Assembly: GCA_019637445.1 (NCBI GenBank)
Contig: JAHBVS010000001.1
Coordinates: forward strand, 2,019,586 to 2,083,585
Direction of reading: 5' to 3'
Origin: Gemmatimonadaceae bacterium
GTDB taxonomy: Bacteria > Gemmatimonadota > Gemmatimonadetes > Gemmatimonadales > Gemmatimonadaceae
DNA length: 64,000 bases
Part shown: one piece after another, positions 1-9,261 of the stretch
How positions within the stretch are numbered: the first letter of the stretch is position 1
Layout of the letters: every line of letters starts with the position of its first letter
Position numbers and translations under genes: made by a program
Notes under the pieces: generated by a model
Seen by the model: the letters and a program-made list of their open reading frames with translations, nothing else
Databases searched by the model: none
What the model was told of the DNA's origin: nothing

Positions 1-2
1 CC

Positions 3-2246
3 ATCATCTCGCTACTCAGTCGGCGTGACGTGCGCACGGAATCCGAGCAGCTCAAGCTGGTCATCGATTCCTACCACGACCGCCGCACGGCCTACCAGTT
101 CATCCTGAACCCGGCGGGCACCAAGCGCGACTTCTACGTCTACAACGACAACACCGAGGACGCGACCTGGGATGCCGTCTGGGATGGTGCCGCGCGCGTG
201 GATTCTCTCGGCTGGGTGGCGGAGTTCCGGATTCCGTTCAGCCAGATGCGCTTCGCCGAGCGCGACGAGCACACGTTCGGACTGCTGGTGGTGCGTGACG
301 TCGCCCGCACCCGGCAACGCATCTCCTGGCCGTTGTTCGACCGAAACAAGCAGGGCTACGTCTCGCAGGCGGGCGACATCTCGGGCATCGCGGGGCTGTC
401 ACAGCCCCGCCGGCTCGAGGTGCTGCCGTATCTCGTCACGAAGAACGTCACGCTGCCGCAGGCGGGTGGCGGCTGGTCGCACCCGCAGGAGCAGACCATC
501 GGCGCGGACGTGAAATGGGGGCTGACCTCGAACCTCACGATGGACGCCACGCTGAATCCGGACTTCGGGCAGGTGGAAGCGGACCCCGCCGTGCTCAACC
601 TCTCGGCCTTCGAACAGTTCTTTGAGGAGCGACGTCCGTTCTTCCTCGAGGGTGCGGGCATCTTCAACTTCCGCACCTCCTGCGGCGACATCGATACCGG
701 CTGCCGCGGGCTGTTCTACTCCCGCCGCATCGGTCGCGCGCCGCAGCTTGGCGGCGTCTACAGCGCGGCCGGCAACGCCACCTCCTCGCGCGTGCTCGGG
801 GCGGCAAAGCTGTCGGGGCGGCTGTCCAACGGGCTGAACATCGGTGTGCTCAACGCGGTGACCGCCGACGAGCACGGGAGCCTCGGCCGCACCATCGAGC
901 CGCAGACGAACTACGCCGTCGTGCGGCTACTGCAGGACCTCAACGAGGGCCGCAGCGGCGTGGGGGCGATGTTCACCGCGGTCAATCGCAGCCTCGACGC
1001 CGACACGAAGGACTTTCTGCGGCAGTCGGCCTACACAGGTGGGCTCGACCTGCGCCAACGGTTCTTCGAGAACAGGTACGAGCTTACGGCTTCGCTCAGC
1101 GGCAGTGTGATCGATGGCAGCGCGGACGCCATCGCCGCGACGCAGCGCGACGGCGTGCACCGCTACCAACGGCGCGACGACCGCCTGACCTACGATCCGA
1201 CGCGCACGCAGCTGCTCGGCGACGCCCAGCGCCTGACGGTCTCCAAGTTCGGCGGCGGCATCACCCGCTTCCAGACCGTGCTGCAGCGCTTCTCGCCCGG
1301 TTTCGAGATCAACGACCTCGGATTTCAGACGCGCGCGGACGAGCAGATGCTGCGGAATTGGTTCTCGTTGCAGTTCAATACGCCGACGCGCGCGTTCCGC
1401 CGCTTCTTCATGAACTTCAACACGATGAGCACCTGGACCACGCAGGGGCTCCCGACGCGCCAGAGCCTGAATACCAATTGGCACATGGAGCTGCCGAACA
1501 CGCATTGGCTGCACTTTGGGCTCAACGGCGACCTCCCAGGCACCTTCGACGACCGCAGCGCGCGCGGCGGCGTGGCCTTCCGTCGGGCGTCCACGTTCGA
1601 AGTCTGGGGCGGCTGGGAAGGCGACCGGCGGGTCTGGTACACCCCGGTGTTGTTCGGCGGTATGTGGCGCGGCGACGAGTGGGCCTCGCGCGGCGGCTGG
1701 CTTGATGCCGGCTTCCAGTTCCGCGCCGGCCCGCAGTTCTCGGCCTCGCTCAGTCTCAACGCCCAGCGTAGCCTCAACGACTCGCAGTGGTTCGAGAACT
1801 TCGGCGACGTCTCGACGGACACGGCGCACGTGACCTTCGCGCAGCTCGACCAGTGGACGGTCGGCATCACCTCGCGCATCAACTACACGGTGACGCCGAA
1901 CCTCTCGCTTCAGGTCTATGCCCAGCCATTCGCGAGCGTCGGCGACTTCTCCGAGTGGAAGGAGCTCAGCGACACCCCGCGCGCCACGCGCTATGCGGAT
2001 CGCTTCCAGCCCTACGGCGGCGGCGCGGATCCGGGTGGCGTGAACTTCAAGCAGCTGCGCACCAACACGGTACTGCGCTGGGAGTATCGCCCAGGTTCGA
2101 TCCTCTTCCTGGTCTGGCAGCAGGGGCGCGACGCCTTCGCCGGAAATCCCACGGATTTCAGCTTCCGCCGCGACTTCGGCGACCTACTGGCCCTGCACCC
2201 CAACAACACCTTCCTGCTGAAGATGTCGTACTGGTTCAATCCGTAA
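3..2246 (+). CDS. DUF5916 domain outer-membrane protein (5' truncated by window edge)
   Basis: The reading frame is open from base 3, so the true start lies upstream and the N-terminal signal and carbohydrate-binding-like region are partly missing. The visible start (LLSRRDVRTESEQLKLVID and following) matches the end of the CBM9-like beta-sandwich that precedes DUF5916 barrels. The rest is rich in alternating aromatic/polar strands and ends in MSYWFNP, a C-terminus suited to an outer-membrane barrel. The family often accompanies TonB-type or amidohydrolase genes, and its function is unknown. The gene converges on lgt with 47 bases between the two stops. Family assignment is fairly sure; substrate is not known. 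Confidence 0.8.
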   Translation: MISLLSRRDVRTESEQLKLVIDSYHDRRTAYQFILNPAGTKRDFYVYNDNTEDATWDAVWDGAARVDSLGWVAEFRIPFSQMRFAERDEHTFGLLVVRDVARTRQRISWPLFDRNKQGYVSQAGDISGIAGLSQPRRLEVLPYLVTKNVTLPQAGGGWSHPQEQTIGADVKWGLTSNLTMDATLNPDFGQVEADPAVLNLSAFEQFFEERRPFFLEGAGIFNFRTSCGDIDTGCRGLFYSRRIGRAPQLGGVYSAAGNATSSRVLGAAKLSGRLSNGLNIGVLNAVTADEHGSLGRTIEPQTNYAVVRLLQDLNEGRSGVGAMFTAVNRSLDADTKDFLRQSAYTGGLDLRQRFFENRYELTASLSGSVIDGSADAIAATQRDGVHRYQRRDDRLTYDPTRTQLLGDAQRLTVSKFGGGITRFQTVLQRFSPGFEINDLGFQTRADEQMLRNWFSLQFNTPTRAFRRFFMNFNTMSTWTTQGLPTRQSLNTNWHMELPNTHWLHFGLNGDLPGTFDDRSARGGVAFRRASTFEVWGGWEGDRRVWYTPVLFGGMWRGDEWASRGGWLDAGFQFRAGPQFSASLSLNAQRSLNDSQWFENFGDVSTDTAHVTFAQLDQWTVGITSRINYTVTPNLSLQVYAQPFASVGDFSEWKELSDTPRATRYADRFQPYGGGADPGGVNFKQLRTNTVLRWEYRPGSILFLVWQQGRDAFAGNPTDFSFRRDFGDLLALHPNNTFLLKMSYWFNP

Positions 2247-2293
2247 GCGAGGCGCGCCGTCGGTGGTCCCGATGCCACCGCCGCGACACGCGA

Positions 2294-3115
2294 CTATGCC
2301 TTGCGGATTGCGGGCCGCCCCTCTCCCGGGGTGGCCCGCATCGCCATCCAGGCCAGGCCCGCGCAGGCGAAGCCGATCGCAATCATCTGCGCGACGGTGA
2401 AGGGACCGAAGAAGCGGTCATCCTTGGCGCGGAAGAACTCCACGACGAAGCGCTCGAGGCCGGCCAGAACGCAGTAGGCTCCGAACAGCCAGCCCGTGGC
2501 GTGCTTGTGGTCGCGGAAGCGCCAGAGGATGAAGAACATCAGCAGGCCCATCGCCGTCTCGTAGAGCTGCGTGGGGTGCACGGCCATCACCTGCGTCGGT
2601 GGCAACCCGGCCAGGTCCTTCGCACCGAACTCCATCAGGTTCGCCACCGTGCTCGGCGGCGCACCGTCGGGGAAGGCCACGGCCAGCGGACCGTCCCAGG
2701 CGCGGCCGTAGTCGTCGCCCACCGCCCAGCAGCCGCTGCGGCCCACGCTGTACGCCGCCGCGAGACCCGGCGCCGAGGCGTCGGAGATCTGCGCGAAGCT
2801 GGCCTTTTTGTAGAGGATGACGCCGGCCGAGGCCACGATGCCGCCGATGAGTCCGCCCCAGAACACGAAGCCGGCGCGCGAGAAGATCGCCGTGGGGTCA
2901 CCCGTGAGAATCGCGTAGTAGAGCTTCGCGCCGCCAAGCCCGCCAATCACCGCCGCGACGGTGACGTCGCCCATGATGTTCGGATCCTCGCCGCGCGCCT
3001 CAAGGTTCTCGCTGGCCACCATCTGGCCGATCACGAACGCGAGCAGCATCGCCACGCCGAAGCCGGTGAGCTGCAGCGGGCCGAAGTCGTAGGCGAAGGG
3101 GATGTGCGTGAACAT
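2294..3115 (-). CDS. lgt: Prolipoprotein diacylglyceryl transferase
   Basis: 273 residues with about seven hydrophobic segments. It transfers diacylglycerol from phosphatidylglycerol to the lipobox cysteine of prolipoproteins in the inner membrane. The Lgt signature is present in divergent form (VGRSGCWAVGDDYGRAWDG, where many homologues read GRIGNFxNxE), followed by the typical HPTQLYE near residue 200. ATG at 3113-3115 is preceded by a 63-base gap to tsaD. It is the last gene of the minus-strand housekeeping run. A hairpin in its last codons (2310-2339) has no T tract. The divergent signature lowers certainty slightly, but topology and HPTQLYE fit. Confidence 0.85.
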   Translation of the reverse strand: MFTHIPFAYDFGPLQLTGFGVAMLLAFVIGQMVASENLEARGEDPNIMGDVTVAAVIGGLGGAKLYYAILTGDPTAIFSRAGFVFWGGLIGGIVASAGVILYKKASFAQISDASAPGLAAAYSVGRSGCWAVGDDYGRAWDGPLAVAFPDGAPPSTVANLMEFGAKDLAGLPPTQVMAVHPTQLYETAMGLLMFFILWRFRDHKHATGWLFGAYCVLAGLERFVVEFFRAKDDRFFGPFTVAQMIAIGFACAGLAWMAMRATPGEGRPAIRKA

Positions 3116-3178
3116 TGAGGCGGGTGAGGCGGTGACTGGGCGGCTCGGCGTCGGCCGCAGCGATGTGCCGAACTGAAG

Positions 3179-4234
3179 CTAACGCGCAGCCGCGGGGGCA
3201 GCGACGAGCCCCGGAATCGGTTGCGATGAGTAGGCGTTGAGCGACCAGTCGTCGCGCTGGCCCAGCTCCAGGCGGAAGAGCGCCGCAGCGGCGATCATCG
3301 CGGCGTTGTCGGTTGCCAAGCGCGGCGTGGGTGCAAAGACCTCGGCGCCAAGCTCAGCAGCCGCCTCACGCATCGCGGCGACCAGCGTGCCGTTGCAGGC
3401 GACACCTCCGCCGAGCACGATGCGCTCTCGCGCCTTGGCGCGTGCCGCGCGGATGGTCTTGGTCACGAGCGTGTCCACCAGCGAGTCCTGGAATCCGCGA
3501 GCGATGTGCGCCTTCTCGGCCTCGAGGTCCGCGGCGCCCTGCACGGCCAGCAGCACCGCCGTCTTCAAGCCGCTGAATGAGACGTCGTAGTAGTCGCGAT
3601 CCCCCTCGCGTTGGCCGCCGTGCAGCATCGGACGCGTGAAACGGTGGCGTTTCGGGTCGCCGTCGCGCGCGAGCGCCTCGAGATGGCGACCGCCCGGGTA
3701 GGGCAACCCGAGCAGCTTCGCCGCCTTGTCGAAGGCCTCGCCGGCGGCGTCATCGCGCGTGCGGCCGAGGAGTTCGTAGCGGCCCCAGTCGGGAACGTCG
3801 AGCAACAGCGTGTGGCCGCCGGACACAAGCAAGGCCGTGAACGGAGGCGTGGCATTCGGATGCTCAAGCGCGGTGGCAAAGAGGTGCCCCTCCATATGGT
3901 GCACTCCAACCACCGGCTTGCCCGTCGCGAAGGCGAGCGCCTTGGCATAGCTCACGCCGACCAGCAGCGCGCCGACGAGTCCCGGCGCGTGGGTTACGGC
4001 GATGGCGTCGATGTCATCGAGCGAGACATTCGCATCGCGCAGCGCCTGATGCGTGACGGGCACGATGGCCGTGAGATGCTCCCGCGACGCGATTTCCGGC
4101 ACCACGCCGCCGAACACACGATGGATATCCTGCGAGAGGATGACCAGCGCCTCCAGACGTGGCTCGGCTGCCGTGCCGCTGACGACGGCGGCCGAGGTCT
4201 CGTCGCAGGAGCTCTCGATGCCGAGCACGCGCAC
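3179..4234 (-). CDS. tsaD: tRNA N6-adenosine threonylcarbamoyltransferase
   Basis: 351 residues, normal for the family. TsaD transfers threonylcarbamoyl from TC-AMP to A37 of ANN-decoding tRNAs, working with TsaB and TsaE. The ASKHA-fold N-terminus begins VLGIESSCDETSAAVV, and the metal-binding HxxxH appears as HHMEGH near residue 110. The nucleotide-binding GGHT and SGLK motifs and the late GGGVACN segment are also seen. It starts with GTG (4232-4234), two bases after the ybbR-like stop, so it is probably translationally coupled. tsaB and tsaE are not in the window. Confidence 0.96.
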   Translation of the reverse strand: MRVLGIESSCDETSAAVVSGTAAEPRLEALVILSQDIHRVFGGVVPEIASREHLTAIVPVTHQALRDANVSLDDIDAIAVTHAPGLVGALLVGVSYAKALAFATGKPVVGVHHMEGHLFATALEHPNATPPFTALLVSGGHTLLLDVPDWGRYELLGRTRDDAAGEAFDKAAKLLGLPYPGGRHLEALARDGDPKRHRFTRPMLHGGQREGDRDYYDVSFSGLKTAVLLAVQGAADLEAEKAHIARGFQDSLVDTLVTKTIRAARAKARERIVLGGGVACNGTLVAAMREAAAELGAEVFAPTPRLATDNAAMIAAAALFRLELGQRDDWSLNAYSSQPIPGLVAAPAAAR

Positions 4235-4236
4235 GG

Positions 4237-4665
4237 TCAGCGGTCCCCGTCCGAGGCGGAAATGGACCGCAGGCGCAGAGTCACCGCGCTCGGCCGCACC
4301 TCGCGGGCGGTTGCCTGCACGCCCAGCGGGAACTCCACGTCCGCCGGCTGGAGGACGAGGCGCACACGCGTGCTCCCGTTCTCCTCCACGCGCCGCCGCA
4401 CGATCGGCGGATGCGTGCTGAGCTTGAGCAGCTCGCGAGTGCGTCCGGAGACCACGACCTGCACGGAGTCCGGTGCGCCGCCCACGAGCTCCATCGCCCC
4501 GTCGACCACGGGCGCGAAACGCACGGTCATCACGACTTCACGTGGTTCCTCCCCGCGCACCAGCACCCAGAGCAAGAGGGCAAGGACGAGGGCCGCGAGC
4601 TTGGTCGGCAGCCGCTCGGTGAAGGCCGCCACAAACCGCGAGCGCGGCGCGGCGGCGGCGCTCAT
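4237..4665 (-). CDS. YbbR-like domain protein, short form
   Basis: 142 residues: a cytoplasmic N-terminus, one membrane helix at about 22-37 (KLAALVLALLLWVLV), then one extracytoplasmic beta-rich domain (VVMTVRFAPVVDGAMELV, VQVVVSGRTRELLKL) that fits a single YbbR repeat. Canonical CdaR/YbbR proteins carry several repeats and sit beside the diadenylate cyclase gene; neither is true here. The ATG overlaps the tlpA-like stop (ATGA at 4662-4665). With only one repeat, a regulatory link to c-di-AMP cannot be assumed. Function is unknown. Confidence 0.65.
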   Translation of the reverse strand: MSAAAAPRSRFVAAFTERLPTKLAALVLALLLWVLVRGEEPREVVMTVRFAPVVDGAMELVGGAPDSVQVVVSGRTRELLKLSTHPPIVRRRVEENGSTRVRLVLQPADVEFPLGVQATAREVRPSAVTLRLRSISASDGDR

Positions 4666-5216
4666 CGCGGCGCCGGCTCCGCGAGCAGCCGCTCCAGGAA
4701 CGCGACGTTCGCCGGGCTGGACCAGTTGTCGGCACCGATCACCCGTCGCCGCAGCTTTCCGTCACGCCCGATGATGAACGTCTCCGGCACACCGGTGGTC
4801 TGGTACTCCTGTTGGATGCGACCCGGCGCGTCGTGGAGGATCTCGAAGCTGAGCTTGTACTCCTCGGCGAAATCGTTGATGGCCCGCTCCATACCGGCCA
4901 CGTCAACGCTCACGGCAACGATGCGCAGGCCCTTGGGACCGAGCTGCTCCTCCAACTCCTGCATCGACGGCATCTCGACGCGGCAGGGGCCGCACCAGGT
5001 GGCCCAGATGTTGAGCAGGACGACCTCGCCCTCGTAGTCGTCGATGCCCTTCGCCTCAGCGCCAGCGGCCATTGGCACGGCGCTGAAGTCCGGTGCGTCA
5101 TCGCCGATACGCAGTGGGAAGAGTTCGGCGCCCAACTGCGAGCTGGCGACGAATAGGCCAATGCCGAGCACCAACACCACGGCGCCCACCACGCCCCACT
5201 GCCCGCGCAGCGTCAC
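4662..5216 (-). CDS. TlpA/ResA-like membrane-anchored thiol-disulfide oxidoreductase
   Basis: 184 residues from a GTG start at 5214-5216 that overlaps the rpe stop (GTGA). A longer open frame extends upstream but only through rpe, so I reject it. An N-terminal membrane anchor (residues 8-25) is followed by an AhpC/TSA-Redoxin-type thioredoxin fold. The redox motif WCGPC is at 74-78, with the cis-proline loop in TTGVPETFIIG. It probably faces the periplasm and reduces or maintains thiols, for example in cytochrome c or envelope proteins. No cytochrome maturation gene is adjacent, so the partner is unknown. Confidence 0.88.
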   Translation of the reverse strand: MTLRGQWGVVGAVVLVLGIGLFVASSQLGAELFPLRIGDDAPDFSAVPMAAGAEAKGIDDYEGEVVLLNIWATWCGPCRVEMPSMQELEEQLGPKGLRIVAVSVDVAGMERAINDFAEEYKLSFEILHDAPGRIQQEYQTTGVPETFIIGRDGKLRRRVIGADNWSSPANVAFLERLLAEPAPR

Positions 5217-5887
5217 GCCTGTTCCGCGCAGAGCGCGCGCAGGGCGCGGATCTCGGCGGCCGGGTCCTTGGCGGAGAAGACCGCGTTGCCCGCCACGAAG
5301 GTTTCGGCGCCCGCGCGCCAGCAGGCGGTGATGGTCTCGCGCGCGATGCCGCCGTCGATCTCCAGCACGGCCTTGGAACGCGTGGCGTCCAGCAGCTGCC
5401 GCGCCCGCGCGACCTTGTCCACCGAGCCGGGGATGAACTTCTGCCCACCGAAGCCGGGGTTCACGCTCATGATGAGCAAGAGATCCAAATCCGCGGCGCA
5501 CTCGCGCAGCATGTCCAGCGAAGTGCTCGGATTCAGCGTCGCGCCCGCCTTGGCGCCCAGCTCCTTGATGCGCATCAGCTGGCGGTGCAGGTGCGGCGCA
5601 GTCTCGACGTGGATCGTGATGGTCTCGGCACCGGCCTTGATGAAGCTCTCGAAGTACTTCTCCGGCTCCACCACCATCAGGTGGCAGTCGAGCGGAAGCT
5701 TCGTGAGCTTGCGGCAGGTCTCGATGACCTTGGCGCCGAAGGTCAGGTTCGGCACGAAGACGCCGTCCATCACGTCCACGTGCAGCCAGTCGGCGCCGCC
5801 TTCCTCGAGCATCGCGAGGTCCTCGGCGAGCTTGCCGAAGTCCGCCGAGAGCAGCGAGGGTGCGATGCGAACACTGCGGGCGGGCAT
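5213..5887 (-). CDS. rpe: Ribulose-phosphate 3-epimerase
   Basis: 224 residues. It interconverts ribulose-5-phosphate and xylulose-5-phosphate in the pentose phosphate pathway. TIM-barrel hallmarks are IAPSLLSADFGKL at the N-terminus, the metal-binding HVDVMDGVFVPNLTFG, HLMVVEP, and MSVNPGFGGQKFIP, with the phosphate-binding ending VAGNAVF. I chose the ATG at 5885-5887, which overlaps the rsmB stop by one base (TGATG). An upstream extension of the frame has no homology. The rsmB-rpe adjacency is common in bacteria. Confidence 0.96.
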   Translation of the reverse strand: MPARSVRIAPSLLSADFGKLAEDLAMLEEGGADWLHVDVMDGVFVPNLTFGAKVIETCRKLTKLPLDCHLMVVEPEKYFESFIKAGAETITIHVETAPHLHRQLMRIKELGAKAGATLNPSTSLDMLRECAADLDLLLIMSVNPGFGGQKFIPGSVDKVARARQLLDATRSKAVLEIDGGIARETITACWRAGAETFVAGNAVFSAKDPAAEIRALRALCAEQA

Positions 5888-7212
5888 CAGGCCTGGCCCC
5901 GGCGGAGACGCGCGGCGAAGGATCCATCGGCGCCGTGGCGTTGCGGCAGTACGCGCAGGCGACCGGCGTCGAGCACGGTCTCCGGCACGGTGCCAGCCGG
6001 CGGCGGTTCCAGCGTCCAGCCCGGATGATCGGCGAGGAAGGACTCGACCTGTGCGTCGTTCTCCTCCGGCTCCAGCGAGCAGGTGGAAAAGATGAGCAGG
6101 CCGCCGGGCTTCACGCACTTGGCCGCGCCGCGCAGCACGGCGCGCTGCGTGGCGCCCATCACCGCGAGGTCACTGGTCTTGAGGCGCCAGCGCGCGTCCG
6201 GATGCCGACGGAAGGTGCCGGTGCCGGTGCAGGGCGCATCCACGAGCACGGCGTCGAACTCGCCGAGCGTACCGTCGCGCGCGTCGGCGACGACGGGGTC
6301 CACGTTCTCGAGCTCCAGCCGGTTGATCGTTTCGATGATCCGCGTGATGCGGCTCTCGTTGGCGTCCGCGGCAGTGACGTGGGCAGCGCGGCGCGAGAGC
6401 TCGACCGACTTGCCGCCCGGCGCGGCGCAAACATCGGCGACGCGTGCGCCTTCGGGCACAGCGGCGTAACGCGTCACCAGCGTGGCCGCCGGGTCCTGCA
6501 CGAAGCAGCGCCCCTGCTGGAACGCGCCCAGCGCAGTGAGCACGGTGCCCGGCGCCAGCGTCAGTGAGTCATCAACCAAGGGGGCATCGCTGACGGCGAC
6601 GCCGGAGTTCTCGAGCATGGCCTCGAGCTGCTCGCGCACGACGCCCCAGGGCCGCACGATCAGCGGCGCCTCGCGGTTGTTTGCCTCGAGCAGCGCGCGC
6701 GTCTCATCGGCGCCCCAGCGGGCCACCCAGCGCGCCACCAACCAACGCGGATGCGAGTACTCGATGGCCAAGGCCTCCACCGGATCCGACGGCAGCACGG
6801 TGCCGAGATCCTCGCGCTCGCGGTCCAGTCGCCGCAGCACGGCGTTGGCCAACTTGCTTGCGCCGATTCCGTGCCGCTGCTTGGCCAGCTCCACTGTCTG
6901 CGCGATGGCGGCGTAAGCGGGCACGCTGTTCATCTCGAAGAGCTGGTAGGTGCCGAGCCGCAGCAGGTCGGCCAGGTCCGCATCGAGGCGCGCAATCCCA
7001 CCGCGCACGCGCGTCGAGAGCAGATGGTCAATCCAGCCGCGCTTGCGCAGCATCCCCCACACCAGTTCCTGCGTCCAGCGGCGGTCGCGGGCATCGAGCT
7101 CCGCGGCGCGGCGGTCGAAGGCGGCATCAAGCAGCATCCCACCACGGAGATCCGTGAGGGTCTCGGCGGCGGCGATGCGGGCGTCGGTCACGAGGGAGAG
7201 GGTACTGGGCAT
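5887..7212 (-). CDS. rsmB: 16S rRNA (cytosine-5)-methyltransferase RsmB
   Basis: 441 residues. The N-terminal NusB-like helical domain (about 1-140) is followed by a SAM-dependent RNA m5C methyltransferase domain. It methylates C967 (E. coli numbering) of 16S rRNA. Visible motifs are the SAM-binding VCAAPGGKSVELSRRA, the motif IV cysteine in VDAPCTGTGTFRRHPD, and the catalytic cysteine in IFSTCSLEPEEND. ATG at 7210-7212. It lies 34 bases downstream of fmt, the classic fmt-rsmB order. Confidence 0.95.
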   Translation of the reverse strand: MPSTLSLVTDARIAAAETLTDLRGGMLLDAAFDRRAAELDARDRRWTQELVWGMLRKRGWIDHLLSTRVRGGIARLDADLADLLRLGTYQLFEMNSVPAYAAIAQTVELAKQRHGIGASKLANAVLRRLDREREDLGTVLPSDPVEALAIEYSHPRWLVARWVARWGADETRALLEANNREAPLIVRPWGVVREQLEAMLENSGVAVSDAPLVDDSLTLAPGTVLTALGAFQQGRCFVQDPAATLVTRYAAVPEGARVADVCAAPGGKSVELSRRAAHVTAADANESRITRIIETINRLELENVDPVVADARDGTLGEFDAVLVDAPCTGTGTFRRHPDARWRLKTSDLAVMGATQRAVLRGAAKCVKPGGLLIFSTCSLEPEENDAQVESFLADHPGWTLEPPPAGTVPETVLDAGRLRVLPQRHGADGSFAARLRRGQA

Positions 7213-7246
7213 ACCCTCGAAAGATAGTCGGTTTGGGGGCGGCTCC

Positions 7247-8185
7247 CTACTCTGGCAGCGCCCACTCGTCTCCCACGGACACGCCGCGGCCCTGAGCCCA
7301 GTCGAGCGCCGCCAGCCGACGTCGTCCGGCGGGGTGCACGGTCTCCACGGCCACCGCCCCGGTGCCGCAGGCGACCACCATCCCCATCTCGCCGACTTCG
7401 AGCACTTCTCCCGGCCCGCCGCGGCGATCGCTCAGCACGCGCACGCCGAAGAGCCGCGTCTCGACGCCGTTCACCGAGCTCCAGGCGCCAGGCCGCGGGT
7501 CGAAGGCACGGATTGCCCGCGCCACCTCGACGGCGGGCCGCCGGAAGTCGAGGCGCGCCATCGCGCGGTCGATCTTGGGCGCGAACGTCACCAGCGCCGC
7601 GTCCTGCTCGCGCTCCTCGATTGCCCCAAGCTCCGACAACGCGAGGAACTCGATGATGGTCTCGGCGCCGAGCTCCGAGAGCGCGAGCGTGAGCTCGCCG
7701 CCCGTCATTTGCTTGGGGATTGGAATTCGCGATTCGTGCAGCACTGGTCCCGCGTCCAGCTGCAGCACCATGCGCTGGATGCTCACGCCGGTTTCGACAT
7801 CGCCCGCGAGTATGGCCGCCTGGATCGGAGCGGCGCCTCGCCAGCGCGGCAGCAGCGAGGCGTGGATGTTCACCGTGCCGCGCGCGGGCACGTCAATCAC
7901 ATCCTGGCGCAGGATGTGGCCGTAGGCGACGACGACGCTGAGGTCGGGCTCGAAGGCCTTGATCTGCGCAATGAACTCGTCGCCGCGCGGCCGCTCCGGC
8001 TGCAGCACCGGGATGCCCTCGGCAAGCGCAATCTCCTTCACTGGCGGCGGCACCAGCGTGGAGCGCGAGCGGCCCTGCGGACGGTCGGGTTGGGTCACCA
8101 CGGCCACGACGTCGTGGCCCTCGCCAATCAGCGCGCGCAGCGGCGGCGCGGCGAAGTCAGGGGTGCCCCAGAAGAGGATCCGCAT
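7247..8185 (-). CDS. fmt: Methionyl-tRNA formyltransferase
   Basis: 312 residues, usual size. It formylates initiator Met-tRNA using 10-formyl-tetrahydrofolate. The N-terminus MRILFWGTPDFAAPPLRAL is typical, and the folate-binding/catalytic segment HASLLPRWRGAAPIQAAI is present, as is the C-terminal OB-fold tRNA-binding domain. It follows def by 81 bases and precedes rsmB, so the formylation and deformylation enzymes are co-oriented. Confidence 0.96.
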   Translation of the reverse strand: MRILFWGTPDFAAPPLRALIGEGHDVVAVVTQPDRPQGRSRSTLVPPPVKEIALAEGIPVLQPERPRGDEFIAQIKAFEPDLSVVVAYGHILRQDVIDVPARGTVNIHASLLPRWRGAAPIQAAILAGDVETGVSIQRMVLQLDAGPVLHESRIPIPKQMTGGELTLALSELGAETIIEFLALSELGAIEEREQDAALVTFAPKIDRAMARLDFRRPAVEVARAIRAFDPRPGAWSSVNGVETRLFGVRVLSDRRGGPGEVLEVGEMGMVVACGTGAVAVETVHPAGRRRLAALDWAQGRGVSVGDEWALPE

Positions 8186-8266
8186 ACACGAAAACTGTAG
8201 TGGCGGGCTCCAGGCCGCACGGGCCGCGGCGACACCGGCGGGTGCGCGGCCGCAGCGCGGCCGGCG

Positions 8267-8866
8267 TCAGAGGTCCGTGGCGGGAGTTGCAGCGGCGCCG
8301 GAGTCGCCGGTCGCGTCGGCGGTGGTCGCCGGCTTCGACTCCCGGTCTCCCGGCTTCAGGATGCGCAGGAGGTTCGGGTACTTCTCCTTCTCGTCATCCC
8401 AGGTCCCCAGGGCGCGCCGACGATTCAGGAAGCTCAGGTGGTCGATGAACAGCTTGCCGTCGAGGTGGTCCAGTTCGTGCTGTAGGCACACGGCGAGCAA
8501 CTCCGTTCCCTCGACCTCGAAGGGCTGTCCATCAAGCCCCAGCGCGCGGACCTTCACGTAAGCCGAGCGCTCTACCCAGCCGAAGACCTCTGGGATGGAG
8601 AGACAGCCCTCTTCCCATTTGATCTTGCCGTCGCGCGCGATGATCTCGGGATTGAACAGCGCCACCGATACATCACCGACCTCGACCACGCAGAGCCGCT
8701 CGTTGCGCCCCACCTGCGGCGCGGCGAGCCCCACGCCGTCGGCGGCGCGCATCGTGTCGAACATGTCGGCAGCGAGCTGGCGCAACTCGTCCGTCACCTC
8801 CGTCACCGGCGTGGTGACCTGACGGAGGATCGGCGCGCCGAGGACGGTGATCGGGAGGACCGCCAT
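8267..8866 (-). CDS. def: Peptide deformylase
   Basis: 199 residues. It removes the N-formyl group from nascent proteins using a metal ion. All three signature motifs are visible: GVGLAAPQVG (motif 1), EEGCLSIP (motif 2, metal cysteine) and QHELDHLDG (motif 3, two metal histidines and the catalytic Glu). A low-complexity tail of about 25 residues rich in Ala, Thr and Gly (SKPATTADATGDSGAAATP) extends beyond the catalytic domain. The ATG at 8864-8866 lies 5 bases after the yajC stop. Confidence 0.96.
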   Translation of the reverse strand: MAVLPITVLGAPILRQVTTPVTEVTDELRQLAADMFDTMRAADGVGLAAPQVGRNERLCVVEVGDVSVALFNPEIIARDGKIKWEEGCLSIPEVFGWVERSAYVKVRALGLDGQPFEVEGTELLAVCLQHELDHLDGKLFIDHLSFLNRRRALGTWDDEKEKYPNLLRILKPGDRESKPATTADATGDSGAAATPATDL

Positions 8867-8871
8867 ACTGA

Positions 8872-9228
8872 TTAGCTGGCGGCCTCGCTGCCGCCCACCG
8901 AAGCAATGCGCCCGCGCGTCACGACAAGTCGCGACTCGCCCGACTTGATGGTGATGTGGTCACCGAGCCCGGACTGTGGCGCGCCGTCCTTGAGGCCTTC
9001 CTTGATGTGGATGACCTCGCCGACGATGCCGCCGGCGGTGACGACCTGGTCGCCCTTCTTGATGGCGAGGATTGAGGCCTCGTGAGCCTTCCGCTGCTTC
9101 TGCTGCGGACGGATCATCAGGAAGTAGAAGATCGCGAAGATCGCGCCGATCTGAAACAGGAACGGGGCGAGCGAGGAGCCGCCGCCAGCGGGGGCAGCCT
9201 GCGCGAAGATGAGATGCAGTGCGGACAT
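8872..9228 (-). CDS. yajC: Preprotein translocase auxiliary subunit YajC
   Basis: 118 residues with one membrane helix (about 20-40) followed by RPQQKQRKAHEASILAIKKG and the conserved DQVVTAGGIVGEV motif. YajC is the small SecDF-associated subunit. It follows queA (33 bases). In many bacteria tgt lies between queA and yajC; here tgt is absent and no secD/secF follows. Confidence 0.93.
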   Translation of the reverse strand: MSALHLIFAQAAPAGGGSSLAPFLFQIGAIFAIFYFLMIRPQQKQRKAHEASILAIKKGDQVVTAGGIVGEVIHIKEGLKDGAPQSGLGDHITIKSGESRLVVTRGRIASVGGSEAAS

Positions 9229-9261
9229 TCTGGTCTTGGTTCGAGGTTCGCTGAAAGCTAA

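Noticed and set aside
2310-2339. Hairpin at the end of lgt as terminator
   Set aside because: The stem lies in the last codons of lgt and no T tract follows on either strand.
4662-5927. Apparent 421-residue fusion ending in a thioredoxin domain
   Set aside because: The N-terminal 237 residues are rpe read in the wrong frame; a GTGA overlap gives the real thioredoxin start at 5216.
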